Assembly (NCBI GenBank): GCA_903857495.1
Contig: CAIOFF010000048.1
Coordinates: 1-64,000, forward strand
Source of the DNA: an uncultured Holophagaceae bacterium
GTDB lineage: Bacteria; Acidobacteriota; Holophagae; Holophagales; Holophagaceae
Reading direction: 5' to 3'
DNA: 64,000 nucleotides
Part shown: one piece after another, positions 16,369 through 24,223 of the stretch
How the letters are laid out: every line of letters begins with the position of its first letter
Numbering within the stretch: the stretch's first letter is position 1
Notes under the pieces: model-generated
Databases searched by the model: none
What the model was told of the DNA's origin: nothing
The model's input: the letters and a program-made list of their open reading frames with translations, nothing else
Program-made: the position numbers and the translations under genes

Positions 16369-17355
16369 ATGTCCGACCAGCCTGTGATCCGAACCCTCAA
16401 GGAGGGCGATGCCTTCCAGGGCTTTCTCCTGGCCCAGGAGGCCGCCTACAAGGTCAGCGTCAAGGGCACCGAATACCTGGAGCTGAAGCTGGCAGATGCC
16501 TCTGGCGACCTCAAGGGCTTCCTCTGGGACCTGCGGGCCGTGGAGGGCGACCTGGAAGCCATCCGCGCCGACGCCTTCGTCCGCGTGAAGGGCTCCGTGA
16601 CCAGCTTCAATGGGCGCCTGCAGCTCCGGGTGGACAAGATCCGCTTCGCCCCGGATGCCGAGGTCGGGGACTTCTCGGCCTTCTTCCCGGTGAGCGCGCG
16701 CCCGGTGTCGGAGATGCTGGCGGAGCTGGACGGCTGCCTGGCCTCCATCCTGGATCCCTGGATCCGCGGTCTCCTGACTGCCCTTTTCGTGGACGACGCG
16801 GAGCTGAGGGCCGCCTTCGCCCTGGCCCCCGCCGCCAAATCCATGCACCACGCCTACCTGGGCGGGCTGCTGGAACACAGCCTCTCGGTCCTCGGCATGG
16901 CAGAGCGGGCCTGCGCTCACTACCCCCTGCTCAACCGGGACCTGGTCCTGGCCGGGGCCCTGCTTCACGACGTGGGCAAGACCGCCGAGCTGAGCTACCA
17001 GCGCAGCATCGGTTACACCGACGCAGGCAACCTGCTGGGCCACATCTCCCTCGAGGCGGAGTGGATCAGCCGGGCGGCGGGCCGGATTCCCGGGTTCCCC
17101 GAGGGGCTGCGGCTCCAGATCCTCCACATCGTCCTGAGCCACCATGGCCGCCTGGAGTTCGGCTCCCCGGTCCTGCCGAAGACGCCCGAGGCCCTGCTGG
17201 TCCACTACCTGGATGACCTGGATGGCAAGCTGGAAGTGATGTTCCGCGCCGTGGCCGAAGAGAGCGGGGGCGGTTCCTGGAGTCCCTACAGCCGGGCCCT
17301 GGACCGCATGATCTATCGCGTGCGCTGGCCCAAGGTGGGATCTGTCGAAAACTGA
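16369..17355 (+). CDS. YhaM-like 3'-5' exoribonuclease (OB-fold plus HD domain)
   Basis: A 328-residue protein. Residues 1-95 look like an OB-fold nucleic-acid-binding domain (GDAFQGFLLAQEAAYKVS, VRVKGSVTSFNGRLQLRVDKI). Residues about 150-300 form an HD phosphohydrolase domain with HHAYLGGLLEHSLS, LLHDVGKT and LSHHGRLEFGSP. This order is that of YhaM/CBF1 3'-5' exonucleases. The start at 16369 follows GGAG and fits family N-termini; an upstream extension is an overlap artefact. Confidence 0.88.
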   Translation: MSDQPVIRTLKEGDAFQGFLLAQEAAYKVSVKGTEYLELKLADASGDLKGFLWDLRAVEGDLEAIRADAFVRVKGSVTSFNGRLQLRVDKIRFAPDAEVGDFSAFFPVSARPVSEMLAELDGCLASILDPWIRGLLTALFVDDAELRAAFALAPAAKSMHHAYLGGLLEHSLSVLGMAERACAHYPLLNRDLVLAGALLHDVGKTAELSYQRSIGYTDAGNLLGHISLEAEWISRAAGRIPGFPEGLRLQILHIVLSHHGRLEFGSPVLPKTPEALLVHYLDDLDGKLEVMFRAVAEESGGGSWSPYSRALDRMIYRVRWPKVGSVEN

Positions 17356-17543
17356 CCAGCCACCACCAGGATCGGCCATAAGTGGACAGCCATTGGCCTC
17401 CCGGAGTGTCATCTAGGCAGGACTGGCAGGGCCGTATCTGTAGGGAAGTCTTGGTAATTCAAGGCCTGGGTCAAAAGGGTCGCGGTAGAATTTTCCTGGC
17501 ACGAGTCTGGCTCTGAGGGAGGGAAGTCCTCCCGAGGTGGTCC

Positions 17544-18029
17544 ATGAAGCTTTCCCGCAAAGCCAAGCGCTACGACGATTCGGTTCTTCCCGGCGAGTTC
17601 CAGGGCTACGAGACCTTTCACCAGGCCGATCTCGAGCTGGATGGCACCGTGGAGGGCTTCCTCCGCCGTGGCGAGGGTGGCGTGCAGCTGGGCGAGATGG
17701 TGCTCGAGCGGAACATCCCCAAGAAGCTCAGCTTCGCCAAGCTCAAGAACAAGGCGGAGAAGCTCTCGGAGCAGGTGAACTACCTCAAGGAGCGCCTGGA
17801 GATCGTGGACCACGACCGCCGGGGGATGTACATCCAGCTCCGCAGCCTGCCCCCCTACAAGGACGACACCCAGATCCAGTTCAATGAGATCAGCATCGGC
17901 AAGAACAAGATCGTAGTGAAGCGGATCGCCTTCTACCGCAAAGACGAAGTCAAGCAGCAGGTGCCCCTCCAGCTGTCCGAGCTGGAGCTCAAGCGCCTCC
18001 TGTCCGATATTCGACAGGCGATTGCCTAA
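17544..18029 (+). CDS. Conserved-looking hypothetical protein
   Basis: A 161-residue soluble, highly charged protein I do not recognise. The middle (about residues 62-85: KLKNKAEKLSEQVNYLKERL) is predicted coiled coil, and the C-terminus is again helical and basic/acidic (LSELELKRLLSDIRQAIA). There is no signal peptide or membrane segment. The ATG has a GAGGTGG site upstream and the codon use matches its neighbours, supporting a real gene. It is preceded by 188 bp of noncoding DNA and followed by a word-repeat element and a strong terminator, so it is probably monocistronic. Confidence 0.75.
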   Translation: MKLSRKAKRYDDSVLPGEFQGYETFHQADLELDGTVEGFLRRGEGGVQLGEMVLERNIPKKLSFAKLKNKAEKLSEQVNYLKERLEIVDHDRRGMYIQLRSLPPYKDDTQIQFNEISIGKNKIVVKRIAFYRKDEVKQQVPLQLSELELKRLLSDIRQAIA

Positions 18030-18040
18030 AGTAGCTATCT

Positions 18041-18116
18041 GCTGTCAGCTATCAGCTTTCAGCTAAAGAAACAGGGGGCGCCGGTGGCGCCCCCTGTGCT
18101 TTTGAGGGCTGATAGC
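18041..18116 (+). repeat. TCAGC-word element wrapping a terminator
   Basis: The word TCAGC occurs three times at short spacing (18045-18063), and GCTATCAGC at 18048-18056 is the exact complement of GCTGATAGC at 18108-18116. Together these enclose the GC-rich terminator at 18071-18097. A related arrangement, TCAGC words then a GC hairpin and GCTTTT, follows the mglA-like gene at 40287-40341. The element lies at a convergent gene junction. Confidence 0.8.
18071..18103 (+). terminator. Rho-independent terminator after the hypothetical gene
   Basis: A perfect 12-bp GC-rich stem (18071-18082 with 18086-18097, 3-nt loop) is followed by GCTTTT. It lies 41 bp after the stop at 18029 in the plus direction. 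Confidence 0.85.
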
Positions 18117-18144
18117 AAGAACGACGCTGCCGGGGGCCAAGCCT

Positions 18145-18248
18145 GCTTGGAGATTATGCTCTGCTCGACGGGTGCCCAGAAAAGACGCGTCCGGTGCTGT
18201 GGCTTCTTGGACACGATGCTCTGCTCGACGGGTGCCCAGAAAAGACGC
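18145..18248. repeat. 60-bp-period tandem duplication at a convergent junction
   Basis: Two near-identical copies of about 44 bp start at 18145 and 18205, exactly 60 bp apart; 32 bp ending in AAAAGACGC are identical. A third, inverted and shortened version occupies 18255-18285 and includes the last codons of the minus-strand LapAB gene. The second copy can pair with it to form the long stem around the terminator at 18240-18266. No protein is supported in this stretch. Confidence 0.88.
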
Positions 18249-18266
18249 TGCCTCGCAGCGTCTTTT
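18240..18266 (-). terminator. Bidirectional-looking terminator after the LapAB fusion gene
   Basis: A perfect 12-bp stem (18240-18251 with 18255-18266, 3-nt loop) carries an A-run on one side and a T-run on the other, so it can terminate in either direction. It lies just past the minus-strand stop at 18275. Pairing continues outward with bulges to about 18215 and 18285, which includes the stop codon region. Confidence 0.85.
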
Positions 18267-18274
18267 CTGACCCG

Positions 18275-19639
18275 TCAGAGCATCGCCATCCAGTTTCCGC
18301 TCTCGGCTCGGATGGGGCCTTCGGGGAGGTCGCTTTCCTTGAACATGAAGTGGTGGCTGTTCCAGCTGCCGCAGCTGTCGCAGCGGTCGGCGTAGTCCTG
18401 GATCCGGTGGCCGCAGACGGCGCACTCGAAGCGCAGCTTGAGGATGCCCAGGTTGCGGAGCAGCTGGCGGTACTCGTTCAGGGCTGCGTCCATGCGGCCG
18501 CGGCGGCTGTGGATCTTGGCCATGAAGAAGAACAGGATCGGGCTGTAGACGACCTGGCTGCGGACCTCCTGGAACAGGTCCAGGGCCTCGTCCAGGATCT
18601 CCAGGCGGTAGAGCATCTTGCCCAGGAAGAACTTGGCGGTGGTGGCGTGCCTGGAGGTGGCGGCGACGCGCCGCAGGAGGGCGAGGCCGTCCTCGGGGCG
18701 GCCCAGCTGGATGAAGTAGTCCTCCGCCTCCTGCAGGAAGGTGCCCTCGCCGGTCTTGCGGAAGCCCTCGAGCCAGATCTCGAGGCCCTGGGCCTCCTGG
18801 TCCTGGAGGATCATGCAGCGACCCAGGCTGAGATAGGCCGGCACGAAGTCGGGCTCATCCTTGATCACCTGCTGGAAGATCTGGGCGGCATCCTTGAACT
18901 GATCGGCCTCGACCTTGGTGATGCCCACCTGATAGGCCAAGGCCGAACCCTGGGCCCGCTCTCCCTGCGTGAGCTCCGCGGCGAAGTGGGCCAGCAGCTT
19001 CTTGTGGGCCTCGTTGGCTTCCTCCCAGCGCCGTCCCTCCATGTGGATGGCCCGCAGGCGCCGCCAGGCCCGCAGGGCCTTCTTGGGGTGGTCCCCGGCC
19101 AGCTTCTTCAGCACGGCAGCGGAGGCCTCGGGATTCCGGACGGCCATCAGGGCCTCGGCCAGCTGGTAGCGGGCCTCGACCTGATCACGGTCATCGCGGC
19201 AGATGGACTCGAACACCTTCACGGCCTCCTCCGGGCCGCCGCCCTTGAGGAGGATCTCGCCGAGCAGCAGCCGGGCGGGGATGTAGTCCTTGCGCTGCTC
19301 GAGGATGCCGTCCAGGATCTCCCGCGCTTCCTTGGGCAGGCCGTGGGCGATGAGGTCCCGGGCATCCTGGGCGCGCTCGGAGATGCGCTTCACCAGGCGG
19401 GTATCGGCAGAATCGTTGAGGCCCCGCACCAGCCGCACCACTTCCATGATGCCGGTGTAGAGGACGTTCAGCAGGAACCCGAGCAGGAAGGTGAGGAGGA
19501 TGACGCTCTGCAGCTTGATGCTCTCGCCGAACACCACGACTTCCCGCATGAGCAGGTCATGGTTCGTCAGGTACAGGTTGCCGAGCACCATCAGGACGAG
19601 CAGCAGCAGGACGATGAAGAACACGTTCACAAGGCGCAT
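18275..19639 (-). CDS. LapA-LapB fusion: DUF1049 plus TPR plus zinc-ribbon
   Basis: A 454-residue membrane-anchored protein. The first 80 residues carry two transmembrane segments with the LapA (DUF1049) pattern (VFFIVLLLLVLMVLGN; VILLTFLLGFLLNVLYTG). About residues 90-400 are TPR repeats as in LapB/YciM, and the C-terminus has a rubredoxin-like ribbon, CAVCGHRIQDYADRCDSCGSW. In proteobacteria LapA and LapB are separate genes; LapB works with FtsH to control LpxC and lipopolysaccharide synthesis. MRLVNVFF at 19639 is chosen because it begins the family domain; an upstream ATG at 19672 has no ribosome site. Confidence 0.85.
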   Translation of the reverse strand: MRLVNVFFIVLLLLVLMVLGNLYLTNHDLLMREVVVFGESIKLQSVILLTFLLGFLLNVLYTGIMEVVRLVRGLNDSADTRLVKRISERAQDARDLIAHGLPKEAREILDGILEQRKDYIPARLLLGEILLKGGGPEEAVKVFESICRDDRDQVEARYQLAEALMAVRNPEASAAVLKKLAGDHPKKALRAWRRLRAIHMEGRRWEEANEAHKKLLAHFAAELTQGERAQGSALAYQVGITKVEADQFKDAAQIFQQVIKDEPDFVPAYLSLGRCMILQDQEAQGLEIWLEGFRKTGEGTFLQEAEDYFIQLGRPEDGLALLRRVAATSRHATTAKFFLGKMLYRLEILDEALDLFQEVRSQVVYSPILFFFMAKIHSRRGRMDAALNEYRQLLRNLGILKLRFECAVCGHRIQDYADRCDSCGSWNSHHFMFKESDLPEGPIRAESGNWMAML

Positions 19640-19693
19640 GGGGGTCCCCGAAAGCAAGGCTCTGCCTAGCATGACACAGTCAGCGGCGGGCCC

Positions 19694-20509
19694 TCAGCGC
19701 CCGGCGGTGGGGCTGTCGGGGCGGTCCAGCCAGGCCTTCGCCGCCTGGAGGTCATCCCACACGGCCCGGCGCACGTCCTGGGTGTACTGCCGCAGCACGT
19801 AGGCCGGGTGGAACGTGGGCATGACCGGGATCTCCCGGTCTCCCACCTGCAGGCGGCGCCACTGCCCCCGCACCCGGGTGATGCCTTCGCTGACGCCCAG
19901 CAGCTCGCGCAGCGGCGTGGCGCCGAGGGTGACGATGACGGCGGGCTGGATCAGCTCAAGCTTGCGCCGCAGGTAGCCGAGGCAGGCACGGGCCTCTTCG
20001 GGTGCAGGCACGCGGTTGTCCGGAGGGCGGCACATGACCACGTTGGTGATGTAGGTCTGCTCGCGCTTCAGGCCCAGCGCGCCGATCATCTTGTCCAGCA
20101 GCTCGCCCGCCTTCCCCACGAAGGGACGGCCCTGCAGGTCCTCGTCCCGCCCGGGGCCTTCACCCACAAACAGCAGCCGGGCCTGGGGATCTCCCTCACC
20201 GAAGACGAGCTTGATGCGGCCCCCCCCGAGGGGGCAGGCGAGGCAGCCGGAGACGGCCTGTTGCAGCGCCTCAAGGCTGTCACAGGCGGCCACGGCCTCG
20301 GCCGAGGGGCAGGCGCCGGGAGTCGTGGGTGGGACATAGCCCGGGGGCCCCTGGCGCGGCGGGGCGGGGGTGGCGATGGGTGGAGCCTGGGCCTGGGTCC
20401 GGCGCTCGGGGACGGCGGGCGGCACCGGCGCGGCGGGTGCCTCGCGGACCAAGCCCAGCACCCCCAGGTCGCCGAGGGTGTCGCGCCAGGCTTGCAGCGG
20501 ATGGTCCAT
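19694..20509 (-). CDS. Family 4 uracil-DNA glycosylase (Fe-S type)
   Basis: A 271-residue DNA-repair glycosylase that removes uracil from DNA. Motif A is GEGPGRDEDLQGRPFVG and motif B is PTFHPAYVLR. Four cysteines for a 4Fe-4S cluster are present: two in CLACPLG, one in VVMCRPPDN and one in ARACLGYL. The first 75 residues are a Pro/Ala-rich linker, also seen in some homologues with polymerase-like extensions. It is immediately upstream of the LapAB fusion on the same strand. Confidence 0.92.
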   Translation of the reverse strand: MDHPLQAWRDTLGDLGVLGLVREAPAAPVPPAVPERRTQAQAPPIATPAPPRQGPPGYVPPTTPGACPSAEAVAACDSLEALQQAVSGCLACPLGGGRIKLVFGEGDPQARLLFVGEGPGRDEDLQGRPFVGKAGELLDKMIGALGLKREQTYITNVVMCRPPDNRVPAPEEARACLGYLRRKLELIQPAVIVTLGATPLRELLGVSEGITRVRGQWRRLQVGDREIPVMPTFHPAYVLRQYTQDVRRAVWDDLQAAKAWLDRPDSPTAGR

Positions 20510-20581
20510 GCCTTAGCCTAGGGGGCTGGCCGGGGAAATGGAATGAGGAGCCCTCGGATTCCTTCCCGGAGGGGCTGGTCC

Positions 20582-20610
20582 GGAACTTCCGGCCCACCTG
20601 GGGCATCATT
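20582..20610 (+). promoter_or_regulatory. Possible ECF sigma-type promoter upstream of the sigma gene
   Basis: GGAACTT at 20582-20588 matches the -35 core used by RpoE-like ECF factors, and a TCATT-like -10 region lies about 16 bp downstream, ending roughly 17 bp before the ATG of the sigma gene. It would allow autoregulation. The -10 is weak, so the call is tentative. Confidence 0.3.
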
Positions 20611-20626
20611 GGGCATCGGAGTGTGA

Positions 20627-21142
20627 ATGACGCAGTCCCCCCAGGAAATCCCGTTCGGCACCCAGGAGGCCTTCCATGCCGCCTTCGCTGAGCTTTATCC
20701 AAGGCTCGTGAGCTATGCCCGCCGCTACGGAGCGAACTTCCCGGAGGACATTGCCCAGGAGGCCTTCGTCATCCTCATGCAGCGGGAGGTTCCGGTGGAG
20801 CACCCCACGGCCTTCCTCTACGGCACGGTCCGCACCCTGTCCCTTACGGAGCGGCGCCCCATGAAGAACCAGAACATCAGCCTGGAAGCGGTGGCTGAGC
20901 CCGGCCAGGCGGCTTATGCCGAGGACATGGTGCTCAACCAGGAGGTCCGGGAGCGGATGCGGCTGCTTTCGCCCACCTTCCGGGAAGCCCTCTGGCTCTT
21001 CGTGGTGGAGGGCCTGTCCATCCGGGAGATCGCGGAGATCCTCGACATCCCCGAGGCCACCGTGAAGACCCGCATCCACCGGGCCAAGGCCCAGCTCAAA
21101 GAACAGCTCAATCCCGCAGGAGGCGTGCATGTCCTGGTCTGA
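20627..21142 (+). CDS. ECF-type RNA polymerase sigma factor
   Basis: A 171-residue sigma-70-family factor. Region 2 spans about residues 15-75 (LYPRLVSYARRYGANFPEDIAQEAF) and region 4 residues 105-160, with the helix-turn-helix LSIREIAEILDIPEATVKTRIHRAKAQL. There is no long C-terminal sensor domain. The last 14 bases overlap the next gene, which encodes a one-pass membrane protein, the usual position of an anti-sigma factor. Confidence 0.9.
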   Translation: MTQSPQEIPFGTQEAFHAAFAELYPRLVSYARRYGANFPEDIAQEAFVILMQREVPVEHPTAFLYGTVRTLSLTERRPMKNQNISLEAVAEPGQAAYAEDMVLNQEVRERMRLLSPTFREALWLFVVEGLSIREIAEILDIPEATVKTRIHRAKAQLKEQLNPAGGVHVLV

Positions 21143-21644
21143 TCCCGCTCGGCGCTTTGAACCCGCTGAGGACGTCCAGCTGCGGGCCGAGCTTCGCGAC
21201 CTGCTGGGTCTCGGAGCCTCCGTGGCCGTCCAGGCCGCGGAGCCCACCCCCGAGCTCAAGGCCCTCGCCGATGACCTCCGCCGGGAAGCTCTGCGCCGCA
21301 GCCGCACCCAGCGCCGGCGGCCGAGCTGGGGCCTGCTGGCCGCCGCGGCCCTGCCCCTCCTGGCGGCCCTGGCCGGCCTTGGCAACTGGGGCATCCAGCA
21401 GAAACATCGGGCCGACGACCTAGCGGTCCAGGCCCAGCGGCAGGAGCAGGAGCTGACCCGGCTCGCCGCCAGCCATGCCACCGAGGTGGCCCGGGAGCGG
21501 CAGGCCAAGGAAGAGGTCCAGCAGAAACTGCAGCTGGCTTCCCGCAAGAGTAGCCCGAAGGCCGAACCCTACCTGGTCATCCCCGTCGAGAAGCCCCTGA
21601 AGGGCGTCGGTGAGGACTATCAGCGGGTCAAGCAGAACCCGTAG
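21129..21644 (+). CDS. Single-pass membrane protein, candidate anti-sigma partner
   Basis: A 171-residue protein with an N-terminal cytoplasmic part (about 65 residues, ending in the basic patch RRSRTQRRR), one transmembrane helix at about 68-88 (WGLLAAAALPLLAALAGLG), and a charged coiled coil outside (about 95-145). There is no zinc-binding HxxxCxxC motif, so it is not a classic ZAS anti-sigma. Coupling to the sigma gene by a 14-bp overlap supports the partner role; the sequence alone does not prove it. Confidence 0.72.
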   Translation: MSWSDPARRFEPAEDVQLRAELRDLLGLGASVAVQAAEPTPELKALADDLRREALRRSRTQRRRPSWGLLAAAALPLLAALAGLGNWGIQQKHRADDLAVQAQRQEQELTRLAASHATEVARERQAKEEVQQKLQLASRKSSPKAEPYLVIPVEKPLKGVGEDYQRVKQNP

Positions 21645-21689
21645 GGCCGTTCGGCATGTTCCTGGCTAGACTCGGGGCAAGGTGTGCCC

Positions 21690-21977
21690 ATGGCCAGCAA
21701 TCCCCTGCTCCTCCTGATCCTCGTGCTCGCGGCCCTGTCTACGGTCCTGGCGGGACTTGGCGTGTTCGGCAACAGCCGGCCGCCCGATCCGCGCCTCAAC
21801 AACCTGCTCAACGACCTGGATGACATCAAGGGCGTGCTGTCCCAGATCCAGAAATCCGTCATGCAGACCGAGCGGAAGCTGGAGAAGGAGATCCAGTCCG
21901 CGCGCAACGAGAACCGCGAAGTCGTCGAGAAGCTGGCCGAAGTCGTGGACAAGCGGCTCAAGGAGCTGGTCGGCTAG
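21690..21977 (+). CDS. Small membrane-anchored coiled-coil protein
   Basis: A 95-residue protein: an N-terminal hydrophobic helix (residues 4-27, LLLLILVLAALSTVLAGLGVF) followed by about 60 residues of charged heptad-like helix (LNDLDDIKGVLSQIQKSV, then KLEKEIQSARNENREVVEKL). No family recognised. The ATG at 21690 is preceded by AAGG; a GTG two codons earlier is possible. It is 45 bp after the candidate anti-sigma gene, on the same strand, and may belong to that operon. Confidence 0.65.
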   Translation: MASNPLLLLILVLAALSTVLAGLGVFGNSRPPDPRLNNLLNDLDDIKGVLSQIQKSVMQTERKLEKEIQSARNENREVVEKLAEVVDKRLKELVG

Positions 21978-21992
21978 GCGGGACCTGGGAGG

Positions 21993-22113
21993 CGCGCAGC
22001 GAAGCGGAGCGAGGAACCCCCGGAGAGTGAAAGCAGAGCACGGCTCCGCCGTGATCTGCGCGGGGGCCCGGGGGTGTTCGCGCAGCGAAGCGGAGCGAGG
22101 AACCCCCGGAGAG
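21993..22113. repeat. 35-bp exact direct repeat with an internal hairpin
   Basis: Bases 21993-22027 and 22079-22113 are identical. Between them, 22033-22059 folds into a stem (GCAGA and CACGG pairing with CCGTG and TCTGC around one mismatch). The repeat contains the word GCGAAGCGGA, also present in the extra segment inside gltX (41686-41760). The second copy ends two bases before the stop codon of the minus-strand gene at 22116. Both flanking genes converge here. Confidence 0.9.
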
Positions 22114-22115
22114 AA

Positions 22116-24026
22116 TTATCCCGCTTGGCTGTGATTGGCCGGGGTCCAGCCCCGCTCGTTCAGGAGCTTGACGCCCTGGATGCGGGTGACCCGGAAGGCC
22201 ATCTCTTCCTGGTGCAGGTGGCAGAAGGCCAGCAGGTGGTCCTCGTGGATGGTGCGCGGGGACACTCGCCGTAGCTGCGTGCGGTGCGCCGCCGGGGGCA
22301 GGTAGGTGAGCTCCACCATGAGGGTGTGGCCCGCGGCGTATTCCAGGATGCGCTGGACCTCTTCGGCCAGCTGGTCCTCGCCGCCCAAGTGGAGCATCGG
22401 GATCCGCCGCTGGACTTCCTGGTAGAGAGAGGGGTCCTCGTCGTGGAGGCGCTGGAGGGCCGAGCGCACCATCTGCTGCACGGGCTCCAGGTGGTGGTTC
22501 ATGCCCTTCTCGTCCACGAAGGCCAGGGCCGCCAGGGCCCACAGGTAGAGCTTCTCGTCGGAGTCCACGCTGAGGGCCAGGAAGCGCCCGGGCTTGGGCA
22601 TGAAGCCCGCCTGCTTGAGCAGGGCGTGGGCATTGCCGTCGCCGCGGACTTCCACCACGGTGTCGGAGAGCGAGGCCAGCTTCAGGGGTCCCAGCTCGGG
22701 CCGGAGCTTCAGCTCGTCCGCCAGCTGCGCCGTGCGGGCCCGGATGAGCTTCACGCCTTGGTGCACCTCGACCTCGCCCACCCGGCGGGAGAGGTCCTCC
22801 AGCAGCTGGAGCAGGGGCTGGGGCAGGGTCTGGGTGGCGGCGCCGAGGCGCTGGCCGAGCTCTTCGAGGGGCACTCCGGAGTCCAGGGCGCGCACCAGGG
22901 TGGCGTGGCTCACCCGGAAGGTGCCCATGGCGTCCAGGGCTTCCACCTCGGCCAGCTGGGCAAGCTGGAGCAGCCGGTGAGGATTCTGCAGCAAGGGGGT
23001 CAGCAGCTCCAGCGTGGGCTGCATGATCATGGGCTGTTCCTGCTCCAGGGGCAGCCAGTGGGCCGCGGTGCCCTTGAGATCCCGCAGCAGGTACTCGTGG
23101 GCCAGGGCCTCCCCGTGCTCCGTGAGCCGGAGGTGGGCAAGGGCCCCGTCGCCATGGATGATGCCCATGCGGCCCAGGAAGGGCAGGAACACCGTGCGGG
23201 TGCGCTCCTCATCCAGGGGGTGCAGGGTCTCCAGGAAGGCCAGGAAGGGCTGGACAGCCAGGGTCTGGCCCCGGCGCTCCAGCAGGTGCTGCATGAGGAA
23301 GAGGCGGTCCTCGGCCGGGGGCATGCCCCAGGCCTTGAGGTCGTGCTCGAGCAGGCTGGCGAAGGCGCGCTCCGCCACCCAGCGGGGGGGATGGCTGGTT
23401 ACGGCGGGCAGCAGGGTCTCCACCCGGCCATCGCGGTTCCAGAGCAGGCCCAGCCGGTGCAGCAGCGTGAAGAGCAGGGTGGCGTCCTGCTCCTCGTGCA
23501 GCATGGCGTTGCGCTGCATGAGCAGGCCCAACTCCTTCTTGGCGGGCAGGCCGCCCTTGAGGACGCGCAGCCCGGCGACGCAGCGCAGGAGGACGCTGGT
23601 GAGGGCCAGGGAGAAGCGGAAGGGCTCCGCGTGGCGCAGCTTCACTTCCGGCGGGGCCTGGAAGCTGAAGTCGCCGTCATCGAAGTCGTCCAGGGCGTCG
23701 GCCACCCGCTCCGCCACGACCCAGGCGGGACCGTCGGGCAGGACCAGCCCGAGGTCGCTGAGGGCCTGGAGGAGCGCCGGGGCGGGCAGGGCGCCCTCGG
23801 CGGCCAGATGCTTGAGGGCCACCAGGGACTCGCTGTCCAGGTCGGCCAGGGTGCCGGACAGCCGCTTGTGGTCCTCCAGGTGGAAGACCATGGTCTTCAG
23901 GAGGCGCATCCGGCCTTCGGCGCCCTCTTCCCAGCGGATGGGGATGGGCAGGTGACGACGTTCGCAGATGGTCCGGAGCTGCTCATCCGAGCAGTTCGAG
24001 AGGAGCTGGAAGTGCGTGAGCGGCAT
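22116..24026 (-). CDS. XPB N-domain-like protein with C-terminal WYL domain
   Basis: A 636-residue protein with no helicase motors. The central part (about residues 330-500) resembles the helicase-associated domain of XPB/Ssl2 (Helicase_C_3), with repeated hydrophobic-acidic helices and DTVVEVRGDGNAHALLKQAGF. The last 80 residues look like a WYL ligand-sensing domain (LMVELTYLPPAAHRTQLR, then VSPRTI and LLAFCHL). The N-terminal region is helical (MPLTHFQLLSNCSDEQLRTIC). The intact XPB helicase lies about 4.7 kb away, suggesting a functional link in DNA repair or its regulation. An alternative GTG start at 24089 would add 21 residues. Confidence 0.75.
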   Translation of the reverse strand: MPLTHFQLLSNCSDEQLRTICERRHLPIPIRWEEGAEGRMRLLKTMVFHLEDHKRLSGTLADLDSESLVALKHLAAEGALPAPALLQALSDLGLVLPDGPAWVVAERVADALDDFDDGDFSFQAPPEVKLRHAEPFRFSLALTSVLLRCVAGLRVLKGGLPAKKELGLLMQRNAMLHEEQDATLLFTLLHRLGLLWNRDGRVETLLPAVTSHPPRWVAERAFASLLEHDLKAWGMPPAEDRLFLMQHLLERRGQTLAVQPFLAFLETLHPLDEERTRTVFLPFLGRMGIIHGDGALAHLRLTEHGEALAHEYLLRDLKGTAAHWLPLEQEQPMIMQPTLELLTPLLQNPHRLLQLAQLAEVEALDAMGTFRVSHATLVRALDSGVPLEELGQRLGAATQTLPQPLLQLLEDLSRRVGEVEVHQGVKLIRARTAQLADELKLRPELGPLKLASLSDTVVEVRGDGNAHALLKQAGFMPKPGRFLALSVDSDEKLYLWALAALAFVDEKGMNHHLEPVQQMVRSALQRLHDEDPSLYQEVQRRIPMLHLGGEDQLAEEVQRILEYAAGHTLMVELTYLPPAAHRTQLRRVSPRTIHEDHLLAFCHLHQEEMAFRVTRIQGVKLLNERGWTPANHSQAG

Positions 24027-24169
24027 AGGCACCCAGAGGACCGTGTACAGACGATCGAACAGTCTCTCACGAAACAGCTTTTTGCTCACGCGCGAAAACC
24101 CGAGGGCATGCTGGATGCCCGGGTCGGAGGAGGTACCTGGCCACCGGAGGCCTGGTCCGGTGACTCCTG

Positions 24170-24212
24170 AAAACCATCAGGGGCTGACCCGCGAGCGGAT
24201 CAGCCCCTGATG
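24170..24212 (-). terminator. Strong terminator after the cohesin-like lipoprotein gene
   Basis: A perfect 13-bp stem (24175-24187 with 24200-24212, 12-nt loop) lies 11 bp past the stop at 24224 and is followed on the minus strand by GTTTT. It marks the end of the propeller-lipoprotein operon. Confidence 0.85.
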
Positions 24213-24223
24213 AAAACGCTGAC

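Noticed and set aside
18084..18395. Short protein with MLCSTGAQKRR twice
   Set aside because: It is just the translation of the 60-bp tandem repeat and has no start signal; the DNA repeat is the real feature.
22284..24170. A 628-codon plus-strand frame opposite the XPB-N/WYL gene
   Set aside because: Gln/Gly/His-rich shadow with no domain or ribosome site.
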